The notes beneath the pieces are model-generated. The model saw only the letters and a program-made list of their open reading frames with translations, was not told where the DNA came from and did not search any database. Position numbers and translations under genes: made by a program. This document shows positions 15,779 to 24,208 of a stretch of 36,838 nt of DNA, piece after piece (the stretch's first letter is position 1; every line of letters begins with the position of its first letter). Source of the stretch: JACPTG01 sp964504135 (GTDB lineage Archaea > Nanobdellota > Nanobdellia > Woesearchaeales > UBA10216); the NCBI GenBank assembly GCA_964504135.1, contig CAZDCW010000010.1, forward strand, positions 1 to 36,838. The letters are read 5' to 3'.

Positions 15779-17869
15779 ATGAATTTCGCGGCACTTAAAA
15801 GGAGGGTTGCAGACTCGCCATTATCCAACACGCCCGTAATCCGCACCGTGCTTGTTGTGCTTGGGCTTGGTGCTGCTTATGGCCTTTACCGTGTTGTGGA
15901 ATCCCTCATGCAAAACTACCAGCTAACGCATCGGCAAAATCCAGACGACCACGTTTCTACGCCCTCCCAGGTTCACCCATACAATCTGCTGATTTTAGCG
16001 CAACAAGAAGTGGCGGTTAAAGTGGCTGACTATTTTCTCAGCAAAGGAGGAAATGGGACAAAGGAGCCTTTTGCCGAGTATGGTGTGCTGGTGACTGATA
16101 ACCCATCAGAGGCAGCCGCTTTTTTGCGAACTTATAACATCGGCGCAGTTCTGGCTGGAAGGTCCGATATCCGTTCAATTGAGACCTTGGCCCAAACCGG
16201 CTTGCCGGACTTTAGGAGGGTTTATATTGATAATGTAGTTAACGCTGCCGGGAAAATTGATTCCGGACAACTGGCATTCCTTGAAATAAGGGTTAGGCAA
16301 GCCGCTATGGATCAGGTGCGGCAGGCTGAGGGGAGAAGGAACATTGTCACAGGCTTTTTTGAGGCAAGGGAGCATAAGAATACGTTGCTGGCCGGGGAGA
16401 AGCTTCCAGACGAAGTGGCAAAAGCCATAACTGATTTGGTGGGCGGCACTTACAGCAGGCAACATGAAGAAAGGTGGATTCCGCAAATTCTGCCAAAGAG
16501 GGACGAGGATTCGCACAGGGGCGCTGGCTGGGCTACAAACGTTGCCGGGCGTATCATAGATCCGAGGAAACACTATGATGGGCCCGGGATTTTCTCAAAA
16601 ATAGACTTGAGCGGCAATGTGCCGCGCTATGTGGAGGACTACTCTCTTTTCTTTCCCCATGATGGGCCTAAATTCGCGCAGCCTTATGCCGCAGTGCCGA
16701 TTAGGGGCACGGAGAACTCAGTCATTGTGATGGAATACTTTATAGGGCCTACTGTGGCGTACGCGCTTAACGAAATACAAAAAAGGAGAGAGGATGTTAC
16801 GCGTCCGGGCACAAGGCAGAGGGAAGAACTGGACAGCATTGTTGAGGAACTTCTGATGGCGCACTTGGGCACTAACGCGTTTTATTTTGCGCAGAAAAGA
16901 AGTGGCAAAGCACCGACAGAAGAAAGGATAAATGCCGCAGTCAGCCATTATGTGGCGGCAGAGAAGGCTGTTGCACAGGCGATAGGAATGATAGCAGGCG
17001 CGTCTGCTGAGGATGAATACCTGTCCCTGTCAATGATTGGTGCTGAGAGTGCAATTGCATCCCCTGCCTATTGGGGGATTTGCGCCGACATGTCGCTTAG
17101 AAACGCAAAAATCCTGGGCGCAGGCATTGAGGAGCCTGATATTGGCGAGCTTCTGGGCTTGTTCCTCATGCCTCCTAAAAGAATACTGGGTGTAATACCG
17201 AGGCAGGGTGAATGGAAAGAGCCTATGAGGGCGGCAGAAATAAAAAAGAAGCTTGGTGTTTACGACATCGGATATACGCAACCTGAGGACAGGCATGTTA
17301 TTGAGATGGCAGGACGCGCAATATATTCGGCCTACCTCTCAACAGACATGGCTCGCAGAATTGGGTTCATGAGAAAGTACCTTGAGCAGGTACACCCTTT
17401 GCAGGATACCGCGCCACCCAAAGCCCTGGGCTCGTTATTCTTCGTTTTATGTGACTTTCGCTATGCAAGGTTTGTTGAGGATACTATAGGCGCTGCTGTC
17501 AGAACCGAGGTTGAGCGGGCGATTGGAGGCCTTAGGCACGATAGTTACCTGGAAAGGCAGGAGCTTTACAGAAGGAACATCGGGATATACCTTGAGGGCT
17601 GGAAGCAGATGAATGTGCTGGCAGCAGGCTATCATGAGAGGTTCCCAAGAGGCGCATCGCAAGGCCAGTTCTGGGACTACGCGATTGAATCTGCCCCAAG
17701 CCGTCCTGTGGCAGACATGGACAAGCTCAACAACCCGCATGCCAGGCGCTATGCCAGCAGGAGTATGCTGGTGGACAGGCTCATATCTTCGCTTGTTGCG
17801 TGGGACGAGTCAGTACGCAGTCAGACGGATATGTATAAGCTCAGGTACCCTGCTCCACCCGCAAGATGA
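15779..17869 (+). CDS. 696-aa membrane-anchored protein with kinase-like catalytic loop
   Basis: There is one N-terminal membrane helix (TVLVVLGLGAAYGLYRVV). I do not recognise the family by name. Several features recall the protein-kinase/aminoglycoside phosphotransferase fold: a hinge-like VIVMEYFIGPTV (around 315-326), then CADMSLRNAKIL (435-446), where Asp437 and Asn442 have the D-x4-N spacing of kinase catalytic loops, and PDIGE (Asp454, 17 residues on), which could be the DFG equivalent; VYDIGYT (Asp496) is another candidate. The usual His before the catalytic Asp is Cys-Ala. A metal-dependent phosphotransferase or a pseudokinase is possible. It overlaps the convergent PhoU-like gene by 29 nt. 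Confidence 0.45.
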   Translation: MNFAALKRRVADSPLSNTPVIRTVLVVLGLGAAYGLYRVVESLMQNYQLTHRQNPDDHVSTPSQVHPYNLLILAQQEVAVKVADYFLSKGGNGTKEPFAEYGVLVTDNPSEAAAFLRTYNIGAVLAGRSDIRSIETLAQTGLPDFRRVYIDNVVNAAGKIDSGQLAFLEIRVRQAAMDQVRQAEGRRNIVTGFFEAREHKNTLLAGEKLPDEVAKAITDLVGGTYSRQHEERWIPQILPKRDEDSHRGAGWATNVAGRIIDPRKHYDGPGIFSKIDLSGNVPRYVEDYSLFFPHDGPKFAQPYAAVPIRGTENSVIVMEYFIGPTVAYALNEIQKRREDVTRPGTRQREELDSIVEELLMAHLGTNAFYFAQKRSGKAPTEERINAAVSHYVAAEKAVAQAIGMIAGASAEDEYLSLSMIGAESAIASPAYWGICADMSLRNAKILGAGIEEPDIGELLGLFLMPPKRILGVIPRQGEWKEPMRAAEIKKKLGVYDIGYTQPEDRHVIEMAGRAIYSAYLSTDMARRIGFMRKYLEQVHPLQDTAPPKALGSLFFVLCDFRYARFVEDTIGAAVRTEVERAIGGLRHDSYLERQELYRRNIGIYLEGWKQMNVLAAGYHERFPRGASQGQFWDYAIESAPSRPVADMDKLNNPHARRYASRSMLVDRLISSLVAWDESVRSQTDMYKLRYPAPPAR

Positions 17870-18761
17870 TTATTGAGTTCACCATGTCAAATGCCCTGCC
17901 TGAGATGCAGAGCGCGTGCTCAACCACCAGCCTGTCATCCCAGCTCAGGGGCTTTTTCCTTGCCTTCAGCAGGGCTGAGACAGCCGCATCACGCCTGCTC
18001 TTCACTGCTTCAATGTTCTCTGTGTGGAAATTGTAGAAGAGCTCATAGACTGAGCGGAGAAGCTGGCCAGCCTGCGACAGGATCGCCGTGGTCACAAGCT
18101 TTGCTGATTGGCTCTCCCTTCCGATGAAATTCTGGGCGATGTACTTGTACTGGTCGCCGATTCTTTCAAGCTCCTGGATGATGTAATACAGCGGCCCCAG
18201 TTTCTTGAAGCCAAACGAGCCGTATTTGTTCACAGCCCTTATCAACATTGTCGCCAGCCTGTTGTTCTCCTCCTCAAGATAAACCACATGCTCCATGCTG
18301 GAGCCGCCCTTTCCAAGCCCTGCGGCAGCCTCGTCTGCAAGGGTGAGGGTTACCAGAAAGAGCCTTCGAAGGAGATGGTCGAAATCGTCAAACTTTCCCG
18401 TTATGTTCACTATTGTGCACTTGTCCCCCTTCTGCTCCATTATTTCATAGCCAACAGCCTCCTTCCAGATGATGGCCTTGACCTTGTCAATCTGGGATGG
18501 GTCCTGGGAGTTTAGTTCAAGCTCGTCATAGCCAGCCCTGTAAAGCCCGTAAATCAGCCGGGGAAGCATGCCCTTATACCCTGATATGTCCAGGCCTAAT
18601 CTCTGCTTGGTTACCCTGGAGTTGCAGACGACGCTCAGCTTGTCCTGGTCAGTGTTCAGCTCAACCTCATCGCCCTTGGCCAGGTTGTTGCTCTTCACCC
18701 AGTCCCTGGGAACTGAAAGCAGCAGCGTGGATTTCCCAATCTGTATGAGCCTTCTTTTCAT
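17841..18761 (-). CDS. AbrB-PhoU domain regulator
   Basis: 306 aa. An N-terminal SpoVT/AbrB DNA-binding domain (RLIQIGKSTLLLSVPRDWVKSNNLAKGDEVE, split) is followed by PhoU-like three-helix bundles (EENNRLATMLIRAVNKYG; QELERIGDQYKYIAQNFIG). Archaeal proteins of this design are phosphate-uptake regulators by annotation. No Pst transporter gene is nearby. The frame reaches 18812, but the ATG at 18761 has a minus-strand TTTATATA 30 nt upstream and begins exactly at the AbrB domain. Confidence 0.85.
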   Translation of the reverse strand: MKRRLIQIGKSTLLLSVPRDWVKSNNLAKGDEVELNTDQDKLSVVCNSRVTKQRLGLDISGYKGMLPRLIYGLYRAGYDELELNSQDPSQIDKVKAIIWKEAVGYEIMEQKGDKCTIVNITGKFDDFDHLLRRLFLVTLTLADEAAAGLGKGGSSMEHVVYLEEENNRLATMLIRAVNKYGSFGFKKLGPLYYIIQELERIGDQYKYIAQNFIGRESQSAKLVTTAILSQAGQLLRSVYELFYNFHTENIEAVKSRRDAAVSALLKARKKPLSWDDRLVVEHALCISGRAFDMVNSIIILRVEQGT

Positions 18762-18994
18762 AAGGCAGCGCATTCTGCGGATGTATATAAATTTATCTAT
18801 CAGTATAAACAAATCGTATGTAATTTAACTAAGCTGTAAAATATAAACTCATCAGTCCAATATTAAATTAAATCACTATAAGCTTAATTTAACTGCCAAA
18901 TATAATTTAAGCCATAGAACTATAAGCCTGCTTTGCCTTATAATGGCTGTAGCGGAAATTGCCGCTGAAGGCAAAAAAGGTTTGAGGTGGGAAA
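18762..18994. promoter_or_regulatory. AT-rich divergent regulatory region with short direct repeats
   Basis: Between the AbrB-PhoU gene and the next plus-strand gene. It holds the minus-strand TATA box of the former and a TTATAATG element (about 18938) for the latter. TAATTTAACT occurs at 18821-18830 and 18885-18894, and ACTATAAGC at 18875-18883 and 18919-18927. These repeats could be binding sites. GAGGTGG (18984-18990) is the ribosome site of the downstream gene. Confidence 0.45.
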
Positions 18995-19486
18995 ATGGTG
19001 ATGGCTGGCGCAATGGGCGGCCTTAGGGACGCCTGGCGGAAGGATTTGGTTACGTCAATTGAGGACAGGCTTGAGGCTGACCATCCCTCCAATGTGGGAG
19101 AAATGGCTGTTTCGGCAGTAAAGGGGGGGATTAGTGCAACCGCATATAAAGTGTTATTGTATGGCGGGGCTGCATTCGGTGCTTACGTGGCAGCGTGGGC
19201 GGTTGGCGACGGAGCGCCATGGGTAATAAACCAGGCCACACAATGGGCAAGCCAGGTGACTGCAGGGGCGCCGCTCATCTCAGGAGGCTTCCACAACCTG
19301 TACATAGGAAGCGGCTATGGTCTTGGAGACGGAGTTAATTCAGCTCAACAGCTGGTGACCCAGCAGGGAGGGCTTGGAAATTCCATGCGCAATGTTATGG
19401 AAACCGTAGTAGGGGCGACATTTGTCGGCAAGGAAATTCTTGCTCCGCCAGTCAGGGCCTTGGGCAACGCCTGGTACGGAAGGTGA
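18995..19486 (+). CDS. unknown small membrane protein, 163 aa
   Basis: It has a charged N-terminus (LRDAWRKDLVTSIEDRLEADH), one clear hydrophobic segment (VLLYGGAAFGAYVAAWAVG) and a Gly/Ala-rich C-terminal half with a second weak one. GAGGTGG lies 4 nt before the ATG, and a double oligo-T terminator follows directly, so it is a single-gene unit. I do not recognise the family. Confidence 0.6.
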   Translation: MVMAGAMGGLRDAWRKDLVTSIEDRLEADHPSNVGEMAVSAVKGGISATAYKVLLYGGAAFGAYVAAWAVGDGAPWVINQATQWASQVTAGAPLISGGFHNLYIGSGYGLGDGVNSAQQLVTQQGGLGNSMRNVMETVVGATFVGKEILAPPVRALGNAWYGR

Positions 19487-19489
19487 CGC

Positions 19490-19507
19490 TTTTTTTTTCA
19501 TTTTTTT
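19490..19507 (+). terminator. double oligo-T terminator
   Basis: T9-CA-T7 starts 4 nt after the stop at 19486. Confidence 0.65.
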
Positions 19508-19547
19508 GCAAACCTTGATAAGCTTAAGTCTGGCGAGTTAGTTGGCA

Positions 19548-19901
19548 ATGACCCTCATAGACCCTTACAAGCCCTTGCTCCATGTGGCGGCCAGCGCTGC
19601 AGTTGCCTACGCTGCGTACAGGGGCCTGCGCAGTGGCAGTCTTGGCTACTCGCCTCTGCAGGCTGGAGCCAGGGCTGGGCTTGTGGCCATAGCAGCCGGC
19701 TGCTTCAAGGAGACTTTGGATGCTTCCGGGCTGACCTCGCAGATGAGCGTCTTCGGAGAAAGCCTCGGCGGGACAGCAAGGCTGGATGACCTTCTCACGG
19801 ATTACGTTGGAGTGGGAGCTGCTTTGTACTGGGCCAGGCTGGAGGAAGTGCTTCACAATGTGCTGAATGTCAGGCGTAATGTAATTTATAGGAGTGGTTA
19901 A
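19548..19901 (+). CDS. small membrane protein, possibly VanZ/YfiM-like
   Basis: 117 aa. Hydrophobic segments include HVAASAAVAYAAYRGL and AGARAGLVAIAAG. The pattern FKETLD followed later by ARLDDLLTDYVGVGAAL resembles the KE-x2-D and D-x-x-x-N/D-x-x-G pattern of VanZ/YfiM-type membrane proteins, but the match is weak. The ATG at 19548 is preferred over TTG 19542. It is preceded by a terminator and followed by T5 and element copy D. Confidence 0.5.
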   Translation: MTLIDPYKPLLHVAASAAVAYAAYRGLRSGSLGYSPLQAGARAGLVAIAAGCFKETLDASGLTSQMSVFGESLGGTARLDDLLTDYVGVGAALYWARLEEVLHNVLNVRRNVIYRSG

Positions 19902-19909
19902 CCCTTTTT

Positions 19910-19988
19910 CCACTGGCTACGGTTCATTTCGTTGGCCTTAGGTTGGTACACCCTTGCGTTAGTCCACGAAGAGTCAGCCTGCCAGTAA
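19910..19988 (-). ncRNA. structured intergenic element, copy D (short form)
   Basis: On the minus strand it begins TTACTGGCAGGCTGACTC, continues TTCGTG, and ends in AAGGCCAACGAA and GTAGCCAGT. It keeps the conserved GGCTGACTCTTCGTG block of the long copies and shares AAGGCCAACGA with copy E, but the outer stem differs: ACTGGC pairs with GCCAGT. The middle part of the long form is missing. It lies 39 nt downstream of copy B on the same strand. Confidence 0.5.
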
Positions 19989-20026
19989 GTTTTTTGCCTG
20001 TTTATCCGCAGAAACCTCTTAACAAT

Positions 20027-20187
20027 TAGCAGGCTGTGGCTACCTCAGATTCCGCTTGCTCCTTTGGAGCGTTCGTGGCGTGTACTGCCTGGCTTCGTAC
20101 ACTGCCTTGCAATGTTCACCGCATTGATTGCCTATTGCCCCTTTTTACAGGTCGCCTTGTTGCCGTTCACAAAGAGTGAGGCTGCTA
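20027..20187 (-). ncRNA. structured intergenic element, copy B (long form)
   Basis: 161 nt on the minus strand, downstream of the ABCE1 gene. It shares ACTCTTTGTGAACGG, ACAAGG.GACCTG, GTGAACATTGCAAGG, AGTACACG..ACGAA, GAATCTGAGG and AGCCACAGCCTGCT with copies A and C. The internal hairpin is CATTG-CAAGG-CAGTG (a T-A pair of copy A replaced by a G-T wobble). The variable hairpin is GCTCC-AAA-GGAGC. The outer stem is weakened by a C-C mismatch. Confidence 0.65.
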
Positions 20188-20218
20188 CCATTAGATTAAA
20201 TAAACCACCAACGAACAC

Positions 20219-21973
20219 TCACCCGCCGTAAAGCTTCCCTTCAGCCCTTTGTTTCCTGTCAAGCTGTGAGTCCTGCTTGTTAATCCTTGGCCTTTTGCTT
20301 TCAGGGTCGCGGCGCATTGTTATTCCAAGCTCTGCCAGGAAGCTGTTCATGCCCTCCTCAACAGGCAGAGGGCCGACAGCATGGCCATTAACAGCAGGCC
20401 TGCCGGTGAATACCATCAGCCTGTCTGAAATCTGGTCTATGAAGAGCAGGTCATGGTCAACCACAACTGCGGTTTTCCCGAAAGTGTCTGCGAATTCCCT
20501 TATCACTTTGGCGACAAGAAGCCGCTGCTCTACGTCAAGGTAGGCGGATGGCTCGTCCAGAAGGTAAAGGTCAGCTTCCCTTGCGAGGCAGGCCGCGATG
20601 GCCACTCTCTGAAGCTCGCCGCCAGACAGCTTGCTGAGGGGCCTCAGGAGAAGGTTCTTCAGGTCAAGAGGCCTGATAATCTGGGCTTCATGCTTGTCAA
20701 CCGCGTTTGAAAGGATTGATGCGACAGACTCCTCAGATTCTGTGCTGATGTACTGCGCCTTGTAGCTGACCTTGACCTGGCTGTCAAGCTCGCCGGAGTC
20801 TTGCTTCAGCACGCCTGCGAGCATCCTGATGAAGGTAGTCTTTCCGATTCCATTCTCACCGACAATTCCAACGACTTCATGCCTGTTGAAGCTGCCTGGC
20901 TCCGCAGATAGGCTAAAGGAGCCTAATGCCTTCTTCAGCTCAGTCCAGCCCACCAGCCTGATTGGCTTGCCTGCTGATTGTGGGAGGCCCTGCTTGAATT
21001 TTATCGGGTAAGCCCTGAACCTGACATTCTCTTCCCTGAGCATTCCCGCAAGGTAGCTGTTTATGGCGTTTCTCGTTGCCTTGGGAAGGCTTACAACGCC
21101 ATAGGCTCCTGACTCGCCGTACATTACATGCACAAGGTCAGCGATGTAGTCGAGGATTATTAGGTCATGCTCAACCGCGATTACGCCGGAGTCAGCAGTT
21201 GAAAGGCTTTGCACAAATCCACTCATCCTGATTCTTTGCCGGATGTCCAGGTAAGTTGAGGGCTCGTCAAAAATGAACAAATTAGCTGCCTTCAGCGCGG
21301 TTGCGGCGAGGGCAACCCTCTGCAGCTCGCCTCCGGAAATCTGCGACAGCTCGTTATCCAGGAAATCCTTCAGTTCCAGCTCTGAGACAACTTTTTCAAA
21401 CCGGCCCTGCTCATCAACCTTCAAAAGCAAGTCCCTGACCTTGCCTGCGGCAGCCCTTGGCAGAAGGTCAACAGCCTGCGGCTTGTACGCTACCTTTATA
21501 TTGGCGTCGCGCACCTTCTGGAAAAAAAGCTGGGCCTCGGTGCCCTTGAAGTGGTCTATTATTTCCTGCATGTCAGCTGGCTTGTCCCTTGCAAAGTTTG
21601 GGGACTCAACCTGGGCCAGGATTTTAATGGCAACGCTTTTTCCAATTCCGTTGACGCCCAGGACGCCGACAACTTTGCCGAAAATCGGGTAAGGCAGGCT
21701 GTAGAGCCTGAACCCGTCGCGGCCGTACTTATGCAGCGGGTTTCCAACCTCAGAAGGCAGGTTGACCATGTGTATCGCGCCGTAAGGGCAGATTTTCACG
21801 CACACCTGGCATGCGTCGTTGACGACTTCCTCGTGAATCTCTGCCTTGCCATCTGCTCCGACAACAATTGCCTCTTTCCCTGCCCTGTTCAGCGGGCATG
21901 TCCTGATGCAGAGGTAGCCCCCGCATCCCACAGGGTTGCATTTGTCCTTCTCTATTACGGCAATTCTTGGCAT
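20219..21973 (-). CDS. ABCE1 / RNase L inhibitor homologue, ribosome recycling ATPase
   Basis: 584 aa soluble twin-ATPase that splits ribosomal subunits after termination. An N-terminal iron-sulphur domain (residues 1-70) is followed by NBD1 (GVNGIGKS, ISGGELQRVA) and NBD2 (GENGIGKTT, LSGGELQRVAIAA, DLYLLDEPSAYLDVEQR). The iron-sulphur domain has Cys12, 17, 22 and 26 in the first half, but only Cys55, 58 and 62 in the second; the position of the usual first Cys (of C-x2-C-x2-C-x3-C) holds Asn52. Start supported by minus-strand TTTTAATA 30 nt upstream. It stands alone, flanked on both sides by the repeated structured elements. Confidence 0.95.
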   Translation of the reverse strand: MPRIAVIEKDKCNPVGCGGYLCIRTCPLNRAGKEAIVVGADGKAEIHEEVVNDACQVCVKICPYGAIHMVNLPSEVGNPLHKYGRDGFRLYSLPYPIFGKVVGVLGVNGIGKSVAIKILAQVESPNFARDKPADMQEIIDHFKGTEAQLFFQKVRDANIKVAYKPQAVDLLPRAAAGKVRDLLLKVDEQGRFEKVVSELELKDFLDNELSQISGGELQRVALAATALKAANLFIFDEPSTYLDIRQRIRMSGFVQSLSTADSGVIAVEHDLIILDYIADLVHVMYGESGAYGVVSLPKATRNAINSYLAGMLREENVRFRAYPIKFKQGLPQSAGKPIRLVGWTELKKALGSFSLSAEPGSFNRHEVVGIVGENGIGKTTFIRMLAGVLKQDSGELDSQVKVSYKAQYISTESEESVASILSNAVDKHEAQIIRPLDLKNLLLRPLSKLSGGELQRVAIAACLAREADLYLLDEPSAYLDVEQRLLVAKVIREFADTFGKTAVVVDHDLLFIDQISDRLMVFTGRPAVNGHAVGPLPVEEGMNSFLAELGITMRRDPESKRPRINKQDSQLDRKQRAEGKLYGG

Positions 21974-22052
21974 TAAGCTGGTCAGGCAAAGGGGGTATTA
22001 AAAGGTTTGGCTGGCCGCTCAGGGAGAAAGATTTCTTCACCTTTTTTTTTAT

Positions 22053-22258
22053 TAGCAGGCTGACTCTTCGTGAACAGTACATGGTGACTGGACAAGGAAA
22101 GAACACAAGACAAGGGCGTGAACATTGTAAATGCGTGAACGATGCCTGACCGTACACGTAGCGAATACAAATACGCTTAGGCGTATTTGCACATTTGCCC
22201 GCAGGCAAATTGTGTCCCGCAAGGGGGATGCTGAATCTGAGGAAGCCACAGCCTGCTA
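22053..22258 (+). ncRNA. structured intergenic element, copy C (long form with extra hairpins)
   Basis: 206 nt with a perfect 10-bp closing stem TAGCAGGCTG / CAGCCTGCTA. Shared blocks: GACTCTTCGTGAAC, AAGGAAAGAA, GTGAACATTG, CCGTACACGTA.CGAA, GAATCTGAGGAAGCC. Between CGAA and GAATCTG it carries extra hairpins: CAAATACGC-TTAG-GCGTATTTG (9 bp), CACATTTGCC facing GGCAAATTGTG with one bulge, and CCC-GCAA-GGG with a GNRA loop. The insertion sits exactly where A and B have one small hairpin. It lies between the divergent ABCE1 and ABC transporter promoters, just after a T9 run. Confidence 0.7.
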
Positions 22259-22304
22259 TTTATTAGTTTATAGGGCAGGATTCACAAACACGTTTTGGAA
22301 ACAT

Positions 22305-22311
22305 CTATAAA
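22305..22311 (+). promoter_or_regulatory. TATA box of the ABC transporter operon
   Basis: CTATAAA lies 30 nt before the ATG at 22335, indicating a leaderless first gene. Confidence 0.65.
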
Positions 22312-22334
22312 CCTGCCCGGTTATCTGCCTGCTG

Positions 22335-23009
22335 ATGCAGCAGCCCATCATCCGCCTGGACAACGTATGGAAGACGTACAGGATGGGCGACGTGTCTGTG
22401 GACGCGCTGAGAGGCCTTACCCTTGAAATAAAAAAGGGCGAGTTTGTTGCTGTGCAGGGCGCAAGCGGCAGCGGCAAGTCAACTGCCATGAATATTATAG
22501 GCTGCCTTGACTATCCGAGTAAGGGGAAGGTGCTGCTGGAGGGGAAGGATGTGGCGGCCTTGGATGAGAGTGAGTTGGCGCAGGCGAGGGGCCGGAAGAT
22601 AGGCTTTGTCTTCCAGCAGTTTAACCTTATGCCCAATCTTACTGCGCTGGAGAATGTATCCCTTCCCATGGTATTCCAGGGCGTCCCGAAGGCGGAGAGG
22701 CTTCGGCGCAGCAGGCAGCTTCTTGTCCAGGTTGGACTGGGTGAAAGGCTCGCCCACCTTCCAAGGGAGCTGAGCGGCGGCCAGCAGCAGAGGGTTTCTG
22801 TCGCCCGGGCGCTGGCGAATGAGCCGGAGATAATCCTTGCTGATGAGCCGACAGGAAACCTTGACAGCGCTACAGGAAAATCTGTGATGCAGCTTCTGAA
22901 GGATTTGCATGGCCATGGAAGGACAGTCGTGCTTGTAACCCATGACGCGCAGCTGGCGAGGTCAGCTGAAAGGACTATACTTATCAGGGATGGGAGGGTA
23001 GCTGGATGA
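22335..23009 (+). CDS. ABC transporter ATPase, LolD/MacB type
   Basis: 224 aa. Walker A GASGSGKST (42-50), Q-loop FVFQQFNLMPNLTALENV, signature LSGGQQQR, Walker B IILADEPTGNLDS and switch VTHDAQLA are all present. The NLTALENV and EPTGNLDS wording is typical of the MacB/LolD/FtsE group, which drives mechanotransmission rather than classical import. It is the first gene of a three-gene operon with 4-nt overlaps, paired with the FtsX-like permease at 24205. Confidence 0.93.
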   Translation: MQQPIIRLDNVWKTYRMGDVSVDALRGLTLEIKKGEFVAVQGASGSGKSTAMNIIGCLDYPSKGKVLLEGKDVAALDESELAQARGRKIGFVFQQFNLMPNLTALENVSLPMVFQGVPKAERLRRSRQLLVQVGLGERLAHLPRELSGGQQQRVSVARALANEPEIILADEPTGNLDSATGKSVMQLLKDLHGHGRTVVLVTHDAQLARSAERTILIRDGRVAG

Positions 23010-24208
23010 AGGCATTTCCCATTGCTTTGCTGCTTCTCCTCGCGGCTGCCTCAGTTTCAGGTGACATCGCAGAGACCGCCAACATCCAGGTGACCATGGT
23101 TAACCAGGAGCCTTATCCTGTTGAGCCTGGAGAGAATCTGGTGCTGAGGTTCAGGGTTGAGAACCGCGGCTCGTTTCCTGCGAATGATGTCAGCCTTCAG
23201 CTGCAGCCTGCATTCCCGTTCAGCCTTGCTCCTGATGAGGGCGGCGGGAGGTTTCTTGGAACTTTGGCAGGCAGACAGACAGGCAATGTCGGGGTTGTTG
23301 TTTCTTACAATGTTCTTGTTGACAGCCGCGCCAGCGAGGGTGTTAAGGAGGTCTACCTGGTTCAAAGTGGGCAGCAGGGCCAGGCAAGGATTGGGCCGTT
23401 CAACGTTACAGTAAGGCCAAGGCAGGCTGTTGTCTCAATTACCAGTGTGGAGTCCAGTCCGGATGTGTTCATGCCCGGGCAGGAGGGGAACATAACAATC
23501 GAGGTTCAGAATTTGGCAGGCGCAGCCCTCAGGAACGTGCTTGTGAAGCTGGGCCTTTCGTCCGAGACCATACCTTTTGCGCCTTCAGGAAATTCCCAGT
23601 ACAGAAGCGTCCGCCAGCTCCAGCCGGGCGAGAAGGCAAGCCTGGCCTACGGCCTGGCGGCTGAGCCAGGAGCAGCAGCAGGCCTGTACAAGATACCTGT
23701 CACGATAAGCTATTCAGACGCCATAGGGAAAAACTATACTGCGGATGACATAATATCTGTGAGGATAGGCGGAAAGCCAGTGGTAAACCTATACATAAGC
23801 GAGCAGGACACGCTCAGCGTGGGAAAGACAGGCAAAATCACAGTGCAGGTTACCAACAGCGGGCTTATAGATGCAAAGCTGGCATCCCTTGGGCTTAAGC
23901 CAGGGGCAGGCTATGAGATAATCTCTCCTGCCACAGCGTACATCGGCAAGCTGGACTCTGACGACTATGACACCGCCACATTCAAGCTGTACATATCAGC
24001 GGCCGGGATTAAAGTACCTGCAACAGTCACCTTCATGGACGGCAACAACAACCAGTATTCAGAGGATTTTATTCTTGAGCCAAAGGTCTATACAGATGCC
24101 GAGGCGAGGAGATACGGGCTCAGCTCAGGAGGCTTCCTCGGCTTTGCCGTTGCCGCGGCGATAATCATAATCGGCCTGGTAGCCTACAGGCAGATGCGCA
24201 GAAGATGA
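23006..24208 (+). CDS. secreted CARDB/NEW3-type Ig-repeat protein, membrane anchored (COG1361-like)
   Basis: 400 aa: a signal peptide (MKAFPIALLLLLAAASVSG), then three beta-sandwich repeats, each opening with a P-G-x-x-x-x-x-x-V-x-N pattern (VEPGENLVLRFRVENRG; FMPGQEGNITIEVQNLAG; SVGKTGKITVQVTNSG), and a C-terminal helix (FLGFAVAAAIIIIGLVAYRQMRRR). It overlaps both neighbours by 4 nt (ATGA), so it is a fixed part of the transporter. It occupies the place that the periplasmic adaptor MacA has in bacteria, though it is not homologous by sequence. A role in contacting substrates or the S-layer is inferred. Confidence 0.8.
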   Translation: MKAFPIALLLLLAAASVSGDIAETANIQVTMVNQEPYPVEPGENLVLRFRVENRGSFPANDVSLQLQPAFPFSLAPDEGGGRFLGTLAGRQTGNVGVVVSYNVLVDSRASEGVKEVYLVQSGQQGQARIGPFNVTVRPRQAVVSITSVESSPDVFMPGQEGNITIEVQNLAGAALRNVLVKLGLSSETIPFAPSGNSQYRSVRQLQPGEKASLAYGLAAEPGAAAGLYKIPVTISYSDAIGKNYTADDIISVRIGGKPVVNLYISEQDTLSVGKTGKITVQVTNSGLIDAKLASLGLKPGAGYEIISPATAYIGKLDSDDYDTATFKLYISAAGIKVPATVTFMDGNNNQYSEDFILEPKVYTDAEARRYGLSSGGFLGFAVAAAIIIIGLVAYRQMRRR

